NCBI GenBank assembly: GCA_039818665.1
Contig: JBCBTJ010000038.1
Coordinates: 1 to 32,801 of the forward strand
Direction: 5' to 3'
From: JBCBTJ01 sp039818665
Lineage (GTDB): Bacteria > Pseudomonadota > Alphaproteobacteria > Caulobacterales > Hyphomonadaceae
DNA: 32,801 nucleotides
Part shown: positions 15,378-23,384 of the stretch, piece by piece
Position numbering within the stretch: position 1 is the stretch's first letter
Layout of the letters: the number at the start of each line of letters is the position of its first letter
The notes under the pieces: model-generated
Databases searched by the model: none
The model's input: the letters and a program-made list of their open reading frames with translations, nothing else
What the model was told of the DNA's origin: nothing
Program-made: the position numbers and the translations under genes

Positions 15378-16847
15378 ATGGAGCGGTTTCGGCGCAAGCA
15401 GAGAGGCGTGAGACAGGTGAGCTGGGCGTTGAAACAGATTGGACGGGCCTGGACGGCCGCGGCCCGGCGGGCGAACCCGCTGCGCGACCAGAACGGCAAT
15501 ACGGCGATCACCTATGCGCTCTGTGTGATCCCGATGATGATCGTCGCCGGCTTCGCGATCGACATGAACCGCCAGGTGATCCACCAACGCAAAGTCCAAG
15601 CCGCGATCGACGCCGCCGTGCTCTCGGCCGCCCGCCACGCCCTGAAAACCGACGCCGACGACGCCGAGCTGACCGACGTCGCCAACGCCATGTTCCAGGC
15701 GAGCCTCAACGATCCGGGCGTCGCCGCGCTCAACCCGCTCTCGCTCGTCCGCGACGGGGATGAGATCTCCCTCAGCGTGGGCGGCGACCTGCAGACCAGC
15801 ATGATGCAGATCGTCGGCACGAAGACGATGCCCCTCGGGGCCAACGCCACGGCGGTCTTCGGCGAACCCTCCGAGCTTGAGATCGCGCTCGTCCTCGACA
15901 CGTCCCGGTCGATGCAGGGCTCCCGGCTCGACGCGCTCGACACCGCCGCGACCTCCCTCGTCGACACGCTCTACACTGAGGACGACGCCGAGGTGATGAT
16001 GTCCATCGTGCCGTTCAGCATGCATGTGAATGTCGGCACGGACGCCGAGGGCGCGTCCTGGCTCAACGTGCCGGCCGAAAGCAGCGAGACCTACGAGGCG
16101 TGCTGGGTGCCGCGCGCGGAATACGAGTCCGAAGGCTGCGTCCGCGAGAGCTACGCCTGCACCCGCGACGGCGTGCCGGCCACCTGTTCGCGCTGGAACT
16201 GCCCGCCGGGCGCCGACCCCCAGGAAACCTGCGAGGACCGCGTGCGCACCCATGAATGGTATGGCTGCGTCCGGTCCCGGTCGACCCCGCTCAACATCGA
16301 AGACCGCAGCTATGTCGCCAATCCCGTGCAGGGCGAGCTGATGACCAGTGATTGGTCCTGTCCCAGCGCGCTCCAGCCGCTGACGAACAACGCCGACGAT
16401 CTGCGCGCGAAACTCTCCTCTCTGGTGGCGCGGTCCGACACCTATATCGCCACCGGCCTGACCTGGGGCCTGCGCACGCTCAGCCCCAACGCGCCGTTCG
16501 ACCAAGGCCAGCCTTTCGAGGCCTTTCTCGACGGCAATGGCCGCAAGGCGCTCGTGCTCATGTCCGACGGCGCCAACACCCGCTCGCCGCGCGCCAATGG
16601 CAGCCATTGGGACAATGACGCCGACGAAGCCAACGCGATCACCGCCGCCGTCTGCGAGGAGATCAAGGACCAGGGCATCGAGCTCTACGCCATCTCCTTC
16701 GAGGTGGACGACGCGACCACCGAAGACCTTCTGAAAGCGTGCGCGTCGGGCGAGGACAATTATTACGACGCCGAAGGCGCCGCCGAGCTTCAAGCCGCCT
16801 TCGACGATATCGGCTCGGATCTGCGCGAAATCGCCCTGGCGCGCTAA
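15378..16847 (+). CDS. TadE/TadG-like protein with von Willebrand A domain
   Basis: About 490 residues. The N-terminal region has the Tad-type segment DQNGNTAITYALCVIPMMIV, a single membrane helix after a short basic tail, followed by the conserved QAAIDAAVLSAARHAL helix. A vWA domain follows, with a MIDAS-like DTSRSMQGSRL and later LVLMSDGANT. Between them is a Cys-rich insertion with at least eight cysteines (around CWVPRAEYESEGC to CVRSRS) that could form disulfides outside the cytoplasm. Start choice is unsure: ATG 15378 has no clear ribosome-binding site, and GTG 15408 has AGAGAGG just before it. No other Tad pilus genes are nearby, so it is an orphan member. Surface adhesion or envelope assembly is likely. 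Confidence 0.88.
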   Translation: MERFRRKQRGVRQVSWALKQIGRAWTAAARRANPLRDQNGNTAITYALCVIPMMIVAGFAIDMNRQVIHQRKVQAAIDAAVLSAARHALKTDADDAELTDVANAMFQASLNDPGVAALNPLSLVRDGDEISLSVGGDLQTSMMQIVGTKTMPLGANATAVFGEPSELEIALVLDTSRSMQGSRLDALDTAATSLVDTLYTEDDAEVMMSIVPFSMHVNVGTDAEGASWLNVPAESSETYEACWVPRAEYESEGCVRESYACTRDGVPATCSRWNCPPGADPQETCEDRVRTHEWYGCVRSRSTPLNIEDRSYVANPVQGELMTSDWSCPSALQPLTNNADDLRAKLSSLVARSDTYIATGLTWGLRTLSPNAPFDQGQPFEAFLDGNGRKALVLMSDGANTRSPRANGSHWDNDADEANAITAAVCEEIKDQGIELYAISFEVDDATTEDLLKACASGEDNYYDAEGAAELQAAFDDIGSDLREIALAR

Positions 16848-16878
16848 TCGGCCGGCCGGGACGCGCGGCGGCGTTTTC

Positions 16879-16907
16879 TTGCCAGCGCGCGCGCCCCGCA
16901 ATAACAC
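16879..16907 (+). promoter_or_regulatory. Candidate promoter of the three-gene unknown operon
   Basis: TTGCCA (16879-16884) and TAACAC (16902-16907) are spaced 17 bp apart, 48 nt before the first ATG of the operon. A perfect hairpin, AGCGCC-GTC-GGCGCT (16922-16936), lies in the resulting leader. The -10 is only a moderate match. Confidence 0.4.
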
Positions 16908-16955
16908 TGCTCAGCGCAGGAAGCGCCGTCGGCGCTCACACACAGGGGACGCGCG

Positions 16956-18152
16956 ATGAGCACTGAAACTGCGACGGAGAGCCCGACGGCGCTGCAATAT
17001 CTGGATCGGGCCATTGGCGGCCTTCGGGAGCTCGGCTTCTCGCCCGAAGGCGACTCTTCAGCCGCCCCGATCGTGGCGCTGCTGGATCACATCTCCGACC
17101 TCGATCCCGACCGCGTCGCCGCCATCGCCCGCACCCTCGACGAAGCCTCTCACTTCAACGATGTCGTGCGCCAACATGTCTCCGGCATCACGGTGGGCGA
17201 GCGCTATGAGGGCATCACCGCGGCCTTCAACTCCATCCGCGACGACGCCCGCGGCCTGGTCGACCAATACGCCGACGGCAAAATCTCCACGATCGAGCGC
17301 GTCCAGAACGTCTGGATGAAAATGACCCGCGGCGACATCGCCGACCGCTTCGGCAAGATCAAAGACCTCTACTTGGAGGTTCAGGACGAGACCGCGAACC
17401 AAATCGAGAAAGAACGCCTCATCTTGGAGGCCTATCTCGATTTCCGCGGCGCGCTGAAACAGTCCGAAGTGCTCGCTCTGGAAGTGCTGGCCACGGCCGA
17501 GACCAAGCTCAACGGCGCCAAGAACGAGGTCTCAGAAGCCCTTGCGACGGTCGAAGCCTATACCGGCGACGACGCCGCCGAGCGCGCCGAGTTGGAGCTG
17601 AAGCGCGACGAGAAGCTCCGCGCGCTCCAGGCCGAAGAGAAGCGCTATCAAATCGCCAAAGACCTCTCCGACAACATCACCGTCGGCTACAACACGTCGG
17701 AGGTGATCATGGCGCGCCTGGTCCAGACCACGAACGCCAAAGAGCGCATCTACGCCCAATCGGTCAGCTTCTTCGGCACCAACGAAATCGTGCTCACGGC
17801 GCTCACGGCGAGCTTCACCGGCATGCACGGCCTCCATGAGAGCACGCAGACGTTGGAAGCCATGAAGAAGGGGGTCAATGAGAGCCTTGAGACCCTCGCC
17901 GAGATCGGCGGCAAGGTCCAAGAAGCCGCGACCAAGGCCGGCTACGGCCCCACGGTCTCGGCCGCCTCGGTCAAAATGCTGGTCGACTCGGTCGTCGCCT
18001 ATCAAGAGCGCAGCCAGGAGATCATCGTCGAAATGCGCAAGCTAGCGACCGAGAACTCGCAAGAAATCCGAGACGCGGTGGAGGACGGCAAACGCCGGCT
18101 CACCCGGCTTGTCGAAAGCGGCGCCGCAGCGGCGCTCATTCCGGCAAGCTGA
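16956..18152 (+). CDS. Helical protein resembling TelA (toxic-anion resistance) family; unknown function
   Basis: A 398-residue, almost entirely helical cytoplasmic protein without a signal peptide or membrane segment. The first 100 residues are followed by long amphipathic helices (for example DRFGKIKDLYLEVQDETANQ). The C-terminal half has LSDNITVGYNTSEVIMARLVQ, then a region ending in EIIVEMRKLATENSQEI. That succession resembles the TelA/KlaA fold order, where a Gln-rich helix precedes a segment with conserved Asn, but the similarity is by eye only. The ATG is preceded by GGGGA. It is the first of three genes with 5- and 4-bp gaps, so the products probably form one complex with the membrane protein encoded next. 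Telluride or envelope stress roles are possible but unproven. Confidence 0.8.
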   Translation: MSTETATESPTALQYLDRAIGGLRELGFSPEGDSSAAPIVALLDHISDLDPDRVAAIARTLDEASHFNDVVRQHVSGITVGERYEGITAAFNSIRDDARGLVDQYADGKISTIERVQNVWMKMTRGDIADRFGKIKDLYLEVQDETANQIEKERLILEAYLDFRGALKQSEVLALEVLATAETKLNGAKNEVSEALATVEAYTGDDAAERAELELKRDEKLRALQAEEKRYQIAKDLSDNITVGYNTSEVIMARLVQTTNAKERIYAQSVSFFGTNEIVLTALTASFTGMHGLHESTQTLEAMKKGVNESLETLAEIGGKVQEAATKAGYGPTVSAASVKMLVDSVVAYQERSQEIIVEMRKLATENSQEIRDAVEDGKRRLTRLVESGAAAALIPAS

Positions 18153-18157
18153 TCTGA

Positions 18158-19096
18158 ATGACGGACGCCGCGGTCGACGAAAAGGACTCCCTAGACGACG
18201 TTCTCTTGGCGATGGACGTGGTCGACACGTTGCGTCACCGCGAACGGGTCGTTGACCGCGAACTCAGCGCGGCCGAGCGCGAGGCCGAGTTGGTCGGGCG
18301 CCTGAAAGAGATCTACGCCGCCCAGGGCATCGAGGTCCCTGAGCGCATCCTGAAAGACGGGGTGAAAGCCCTCGAAGAGCGGCGCTTCGCGTATGAACCG
18401 CCGAAGCCTTCGCTTTCGGTGCGGCTGGCGAAGATCTACGTGTCGCGCGACAAATGGGTGCGTCCGGTCGTCTACGGCCTCGCAGGGCTCGCTGCGATCT
18501 TCGGCGCCCTGCAAGTCGCCGTCTTCGGTCCGCAGAGGGCCGACGCCAGAGCGGCCGTCGTCGCGCTCGAGCGCGACCTTCCCGCACAGCTTGAAGCACT
18601 GCGGTCCGAGATCGCCGCCGTCGTCGATGACGACGACGCTGAGGCCGCCGCCGCGGCGCTCGCGCGCGATATGGAGGCGGCCCTCGCCGAGGGTGATCGC
18701 CGCGGCGCCGAGGCTGCAGCGGCGCGTCTCGCTGAGCTGCGCGATGATCTGCGAACCGAGTACGAGGTGCGGATTGTGTCCCGTCCGGGGGAGTTCACAG
18801 GCTTTTTCCGCGTGCCGGAAGGCCGGCCTGGCGTGCGGAACCACTATCTCGTCGTCGAGGCGATCGATCCCGCCGGCCGTGTGATCGAAGTGCCGGTCGT
18901 CAGCGAGGAGACCCAGGAGGTCAAACGCGTGTCGCTCTTCGCCGTCCGCGTCGGCGAAGCCGAGTTTAGTCGCGTGGCCGACGACAAAGCCGACGACCAA
19001 ATCGTCCAAGACGCCGTCATAGGCCGTAAGGCTGTCGGCCGACTGCGCCCCGCCTACACGGTGGAGACCACCGGCGCCGGAATCTTCGAATGGTGA
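18158..19096 (+). CDS. DUF6384-like single-pass membrane protein
   Basis: A 312-residue protein. The N-terminal cytoplasmic segment contains LDDVLLAMDVVDTLRHRERV and LKEIYAAQGIEVPERIL, which I recall from proteins annotated DUF6384. One transmembrane helix (about 101-123) follows a basic KWVRP. After it come an acidic, Ala-rich coiled coil (about 125-205) and a C-terminal beta-rich domain (GEFTGFFRVPEGRPGVRNHYLVVEAI onward, cited here by its start near residue 212) that may lie outside the cytoplasm. It has no enzyme motif. It starts 5 bp after the TelA-like gene and ends 4 bp before the coiled-coil gene. It is the likely membrane anchor of the three-protein unit. The DUF assignment comes from memory. 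Confidence 0.8.
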   Translation: MTDAAVDEKDSLDDVLLAMDVVDTLRHRERVVDRELSAAEREAELVGRLKEIYAAQGIEVPERILKDGVKALEERRFAYEPPKPSLSVRLAKIYVSRDKWVRPVVYGLAGLAAIFGALQVAVFGPQRADARAAVVALERDLPAQLEALRSEIAAVVDDDDAEAAAAALARDMEAALAEGDRRGAEAAAARLAELRDDLRTEYEVRIVSRPGEFTGFFRVPEGRPGVRNHYLVVEAIDPAGRVIEVPVVSEETQEVKRVSLFAVRVGEAEFSRVADDKADDQIVQDAVIGRKAVGRLRPAYTVETTGAGIFEW

Positions 19097-19100
19097 GCCC

Positions 19101-20624
19101 ATGTCGATCCGTGTGACCGGCGCCGATGTCCTCGCGCGAATGGATCAAGAGATCGGTCGGGCGCGCCAGGCGCTCGCCGATTCGATCGAGGCGGTCGACG
19201 AGGGCGAGGCGCGCCAAGCTGAGATCAGCCGCGAGGAGCTCGCCGCGTTCTCCGAACTTGCAGCGCTTCGCCTCGACGTGATCAGCACGCAAGAAGAGCA
19301 CGATCTGCTGACCGAGGCGGACCGCAAAGTCGTCGACCTCCTATCTCAGCACGACGCCTTCACAAGCCGTCAGAAGGCCTTGGTTTCCGACGCGGCGGAA
19401 AAGATCGGGGCCCTGGAAACGCGGCGCGGGCAATTGGCCGAAGAGCGCCGCCGGGCGCTCGAAGCCTACGAAGAAAAGGTCGACGAGATCCAAGCCGGAC
19501 TGAGCGAGGACCCGGCCTATCAGACGCTCCTGACCGCTGCGGAAGACGCCGCCGCCATCGCCGAAAGAGCCGAGAAGAAGCTCGAACTCGCCCGCGAAGA
19601 CCGGGTGCAAAAAGGCGATCCGTACGAAACCGACCCGCTCTTCAGCTATCTCTGGGAGCGGAAATTCCGCACGACCGAGTATGACGGCCGCGGCCTGATC
19701 AAAGCCCTCGATGGCTGGGTCGCCCGCCTATGCAAATACGACCGCGCCTATCTCAATTATGCCCGCCTGATCGAATTGCCCGAGCGGCTCGCCGAACATC
19801 TCGAACGCGTCGAGGCCGATCGCGCGGACGCGGTTGAAGCGCTCGAGGAGGCCGAAGCGGCCGCGCTGGAGGCCGGCGGCGCCGACGCCCTCCAAACGGC
19901 CGCCGACGGCGTTTTGGAGGACATCAAGCGCGCCGACGCCGAGATCGATTCTAAAGAAGCCGAACACTTGCGTCTGACCACCGCCTACGAGGCCGCGCTC
20001 ACCAATGCGTCCGGCCCGGCCCGGCAAGCGCGCGAGGCCTTGGCGGCCTCCCTCAAAGCCGCGAGTTTCCCGGACCTCCGGGTTCTCGCGTCGGAGACTG
20101 TGAGCCTCGCCGACGACCGGGTCGTCGATCGCCTCGTCAAGCTCCGCGCCGAGCAGATGGAGCTCGAAATCCAGGCCGATCAGCTCGAGGCCGCGCCGGC
20201 CGCGCGCCGCCGGGGGCTGAAGCGCTTTGAACGCGTGCGTTCAGGCTTCAAGCGCGCCGGCCTCGACCGCTCGGACGTGCTCTTCCGATCGGGCGACCTC
20301 GACTCGCTGTTCTACGGGCTGCTCCGCGGCGAGGTGGACGAAGACAGCGTCCTGCATCGGCTCCGAAAATCGGCGAAGCGCCGCCGTCCGCGCACGCATC
20401 CCGGATTTGGCGGGCCGCCGCGCGGGCGGACCCTCGGCCTGCCGGAGATCGTCGGCGACGTGGTGTGGGAGATCGCCAAGGAGTCCATGCGCGCGGGCGG
20501 GGGGTCTCCCTGGGGGCGCCGCGGCCGCGCGACCCGAGGCAAAGCGCCGCGCCGGTCTCGTCTTCCAAGGCCGCCCAAGCGCGGCGGACGGGGCGGCGGC
20601 TTCCGAACCGGCGGCGGCTTCTGA
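19101..20624 (+). CDS. Coiled-coil protein with basic Gly/Arg-rich tail, third gene of the unknown operon
   Basis: A 507-residue protein with no signal peptide or membrane helix. Residues 1-300 or so are heptad-like coiled coil rich in Glu, Ala and Arg, interrupted by a more globular patch near residues 175-215 (DPLFSYLWERKFRTTEYDGRG). A conserved-looking segment around 385-430 (FRSGDLDSLFYGLLRGEVD) precedes a strongly basic tail with repeated Arg, Pro and Gly, ending RGGGFRTGGGF. A terminal FRTGGGF-type tail with glycine-rich spacer looks like a deliberate docking or phase-separating end rather than random low complexity. It is coupled to the DUF6384-like gene by a 4-bp gap. I assign no function; a scaffold around the membrane partner is plausible. 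Confidence 0.8.
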   Translation: MSIRVTGADVLARMDQEIGRARQALADSIEAVDEGEARQAEISREELAAFSELAALRLDVISTQEEHDLLTEADRKVVDLLSQHDAFTSRQKALVSDAAEKIGALETRRGQLAEERRRALEAYEEKVDEIQAGLSEDPAYQTLLTAAEDAAAIAERAEKKLELAREDRVQKGDPYETDPLFSYLWERKFRTTEYDGRGLIKALDGWVARLCKYDRAYLNYARLIELPERLAEHLERVEADRADAVEALEEAEAAALEAGGADALQTAADGVLEDIKRADAEIDSKEAEHLRLTTAYEAALTNASGPARQAREALAASLKAASFPDLRVLASETVSLADDRVVDRLVKLRAEQMELEIQADQLEAAPAARRRGLKRFERVRSGFKRAGLDRSDVLFRSGDLDSLFYGLLRGEVDEDSVLHRLRKSAKRRRPRTHPGFGGPPRGRTLGLPEIVGDVVWEIAKESMRAGGGSPWGRRGRATRGKAPRRSRLPRPPKRGGRGGGFRTGGGF

Positions 20625-20699
20625 GCTCGACCGGCCGACTGTCGCAAAACGGTCATCTGTCGCTGCTAAGCGGCGGCTTTCGGAATGAAGGACGTTTCG

Positions 20700-21602
20700 A
20701 TGTTCCGCTGTCTCGGCGTCGCGGCTGTTCTCGCGATCGCATCGTGCTCACCCCAGGAAACCGCCCCGCGCGGCCCGGTGCTCGTCTTCCCGGACGCCGA
20801 ACCGCTGAAGCACCGCCACCGCAACTACGCCATGACCGAGTCGCTGGACGGCATGATCCGCGTTTACGCCGAACAGAAAGGCGATTTCACAGATCTCGTC
20901 GAAATGCGGAAACAGCCGGACGGGGCCTGGTCCGAGCCGACCCTGATCGAGCTGCCCAAGCGCGCCACAATCACCACGCCGCGCTTTTCCTGGGCCGACG
21001 GGCGCCTCTACTTCTCCAGCGACGCCCAATTCCCGGGACGCCGCCCGAAGCGGGACATGAACATTTGGGCGATGGCCCTTCGGGAGGACGGCACATGGGG
21101 CGAGCCTGAGGTTCTGCCCGACGTCATCAACACCGGCGCCCACGAAGAGGCCGCCACCGTCTCGGCCGACGGCGTGATGATCTTCTCCTCCACCCATCCC
21201 CGCGGCGTCGGCGGCTTCGACCTATACGAAGCCCGCCCCGACCCCGACGCGCCGGACGGCTGGGCCGTAACCCCCTTGCCGATCAACTCCAAGCTCGGCG
21301 ACACCCATGCGGTCGTCTCAGCCGACGGGCAGACCCTGTTCTACTACGCCCAAATCCCGCGCGAGCTGGTCTACGGCAACGCCGACCTCGTCATGAGCCG
21401 AAAAGTGGACGGCGAATGGACCGCGCCGGTCAATCTCGGCCCCATGGTGAACACCGACGACATCGATTACGGCCCGGGCCTGTCCGCCGACGGCGAGACC
21501 TTCTTCTTCTCCCAAAAGGGGATCATGTACGAGGTCGCCCTCGACGAGGTCATGGCCCAGCTCGGCAAGCGCCCGGTCGAGGAGGTCCCGACCGAGGGCT
21601 AG
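20700..21602 (+). CDS. Beta-propeller (PD40-type) lipoprotein
   Basis: A 300-residue exported protein. Starting at the ATG at 20700 gives a clean lipoprotein signal with lipobox IASC (Cys16), and AAGGA lies 7 nt upstream. An in-frame ATG at 20685 would only add five residues. The mature part repeats the PD40/WD40-like blade pattern, for example ATVSADGVMIFSST, AVVSADGQTLFYYA and PGLSADGETFFFSQ, with intervening NIWAMALREDG and DLYEARPD strands. These propellers sit in the periplasm or outer membrane and bind peptides, carbohydrates or partner proteins. It follows the three-gene unknown operon by 75 bp and may belong to it. Its stop codon overlaps the stop of convergent pntB (shared CTAG). Confidence 0.85.
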   Translation: MFRCLGVAAVLAIASCSPQETAPRGPVLVFPDAEPLKHRHRNYAMTESLDGMIRVYAEQKGDFTDLVEMRKQPDGAWSEPTLIELPKRATITTPRFSWADGRLYFSSDAQFPGRRPKRDMNIWAMALREDGTWGEPEVLPDVINTGAHEEAATVSADGVMIFSSTHPRGVGGFDLYEARPDPDAPDGWAVTPLPINSKLGDTHAVVSADGQTLFYYAQIPRELVYGNADLVMSRKVDGEWTAPVNLGPMVNTDDIDYGPGLSADGETFFFSQKGIMYEVALDEVMAQLGKRPVEEVPTEG

Positions 21603-23005
21603 AACGATTTGACGATGTCCTCGACCATCTTCTTGGCGTCGGCGAGCAGCATCATCGTATTGTCTTTGTAGAACAGCTCATTGCCGATGCCGGCATAGCC
21701 GGATCCGAGCGACCGCTTGATGAACAGCACGGTCCGCGCGTTCTCCACGTCGAGAATCGGCATCCCGAAAATCGGCGAGGCCGGGTCGGTCTTCGCGGCC
21801 GGATTGGTCACGTCGTTCGCGCCGATCACGAAGGCGACGTCGGCGGCGGAGAACTCGCTGTTGATGTCTTCCAGCTCGAAGACCTCGTCATAGGGCACCT
21901 GCGCCTCGGCGAGCAGCACGTTCATATGCCCCGGCATCCGGCCGGCGACGGGGTGGATGGCGTAGGCGACGTCGACGCCTTCCGCTTTCAGCGCTTCGGC
22001 CATCTCCTTCAGCGCGTGCTGGGCCTGGGCCACCGCCATGCCGTAGCCTGGCACGATGATCACTTTCGACGCGTTCTTCATGATGAAGGCCGCATCGTCG
22101 GCCGAGCCGATCTTCACCGGGCGGTCGGCGCCCGCGCCGGCGGCCGGGCCGGCATCCTCGCCGCCGAAGCCGCCGAGGATCACCGAGATGAAACTTCGGT
22201 TCATCCCTTTGCACATGATGTAGCTGAGGATCGCGCCCGAAGAGCCCACCAGCGCGCCAGTGATGATCAGCGCGAAATTCCCGAGCGTGAAGCCCAACGC
22301 CGCGGCCGCCCAGCCCGAATAGGAGTTGAGCATGGAGACGACGACCGGCATGTCCGCGCCGCCGATCGGGATGATCAAAGTGATTCCGAGGATCAGCGCC
22401 AGAACCGTGAGCGCCCAAAACGCCCAAATCGCAGACCCGCCTGAGCGCACCAAGATCACGATCAATGCGATGATGGCGACGCCGATGACGATGTTAAGCA
22501 GGTGCCGCGCCGGCAACAGGATCGGCGCGCCGGACATGTTGCCGTTCAGTTTCGCAAAGGCGATGACCGAGCCGGTGAAGGTCAACGCGCCGATGGCCGA
22601 ACCGAGAGACAATTCGATCAACGAGGCGACCGCGACCTGGCCGACGTCGCCGATGCCAAAGCTCTCCGGCGCATAAAGCGCTGCGGCCGCTACGAGCACC
22701 GCGGCGAGGCCGACCAAGGAGTGGAACGCCGCCACAAGCTGCGGCATGGCCGTCATGGCGATGCGGCGGGCGATGAACGCGCCGATCCCGCCGCCGATCG
22801 CCGCGGCCCCCAGGATCAACGCCCAGGTCTGGCCGTCGAGCTGGTTCCAAAGCAGCGCCAGCGTGGTGCCGACGGCGATCGCCATGCCGATCATGCCGTT
22901 GCGGTTGCCAGCGCGGCTGGTGGCGGGGCTGGAGAGCCCGCGCAGGGCGAGAATGAACAGGATCCCGGAGACGAGATAGAGAAGGGCGGCGATATCAGGT
23001 GTCAT
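21599..23005 (-). CDS. pntB: NAD(P) transhydrogenase subunit beta
   Basis: The 468-residue beta subunit of the proton-translocating transhydrogenase (NADH + NADP+ + proton in gives NAD+ + NADPH). About nine membrane helices in the first 280 residues are followed by the NADP-binding domain III with IIVPGYGMAVAQAQ, VAGRMPGHMNVLLAEA, IGANDVTNPAA and KRSLGSGYAG. All are family hallmarks. It is the last gene of pntAa-pntAb-pntB, 6 bp after pntAb. Its stop overlaps the stop of the convergent propeller lipoprotein by 4 bp, leaving no room for a dedicated terminator between them. Confidence 0.96.
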   Translation of the reverse strand: MTPDIAALLYLVSGILFILALRGLSSPATSRAGNRNGMIGMAIAVGTTLALLWNQLDGQTWALILGAAAIGGGIGAFIARRIAMTAMPQLVAAFHSLVGLAAVLVAAAALYAPESFGIGDVGQVAVASLIELSLGSAIGALTFTGSVIAFAKLNGNMSGAPILLPARHLLNIVIGVAIIALIVILVRSGGSAIWAFWALTVLALILGITLIIPIGGADMPVVVSMLNSYSGWAAAALGFTLGNFALIITGALVGSSGAILSYIMCKGMNRSFISVILGGFGGEDAGPAAGAGADRPVKIGSADDAAFIMKNASKVIIVPGYGMAVAQAQHALKEMAEALKAEGVDVAYAIHPVAGRMPGHMNVLLAEAQVPYDEVFELEDINSEFSAADVAFVIGANDVTNPAAKTDPASPIFGMPILDVENARTVLFIKRSLGSGYAGIGNELFYKDNTMMLLADAKKMVEDIVKSF

Positions 23006-23011
23006 GAGCGC

Positions 23012-23380
23012 CTAGCCCTCTTTTTTCTTGTACATCGCCAACATGCGTTGGGTGACCAGGAAGCCCCCGAAAATGTTGACCGAGGCGAGGCCCGCCGCCA
23101 GCGCGCCCATGCCTTTCGCCGCCCAGCCGCCGTCGACCAAGGCCGAGGCCGCGGCCGCGACCAGAGCGCCGACGATAATTACAGACGAAATCGCGTTTGT
23201 GACGGCCATTAGCGGCGTGTGAAGGGCCGGCGTCACGCTCCAAACCACGTAATAACCGACGAAGACCGCCATGGCGAAAATCGCGATCAGAAAGACCGTG
23301 GCGGAGACCCCTTCGGCGCCTGCGGCGTGGGCGGGCAGTGCGGCCGCGATCGCCGCGCCCGTCAAAGCAAACCATTTCAT
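23012..23380 (-). CDS. pntAB: NAD(P) transhydrogenase subunit alpha part 2 (membrane segment)
   Basis: A 122-residue membrane subunit corresponding to the C-terminal part of the E. coli PntA chain, encoded separately as in Rhodospirillum. It has the conserved WSVTPALHTPLMAVTNAISSVIIVGAL stretch (named here by its start near residue 47) and about four helices. The first 20 residues resemble an additional signal-like helix (PAHAAGAE). It lies 4 bp after pntAa and 6 bp before pntB. A split alpha subunit is typical of alphaproteobacteria. Confidence 0.94.
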   Translation of the reverse strand: MKWFALTGAAIAAALPAHAAGAEGVSATVFLIAIFAMAVFVGYYVVWSVTPALHTPLMAVTNAISSVIIVGALVAAAASALVDGGWAAKGMGALAAGLASVNIFGGFLVTQRMLAMYKKKEG

Positions 23381-23384
23381 GGGC

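Noticed and set aside
14139..16907. A 922-codon minus-strand open frame spanning the acyl-CoA synthetase end, the SDR and the vWA gene
   Set aside because: It is antisense to three well-supported genes and its translation is Arg/Gly/Ala/Val-rich without motifs. Long antisense frames are common at this GC content.
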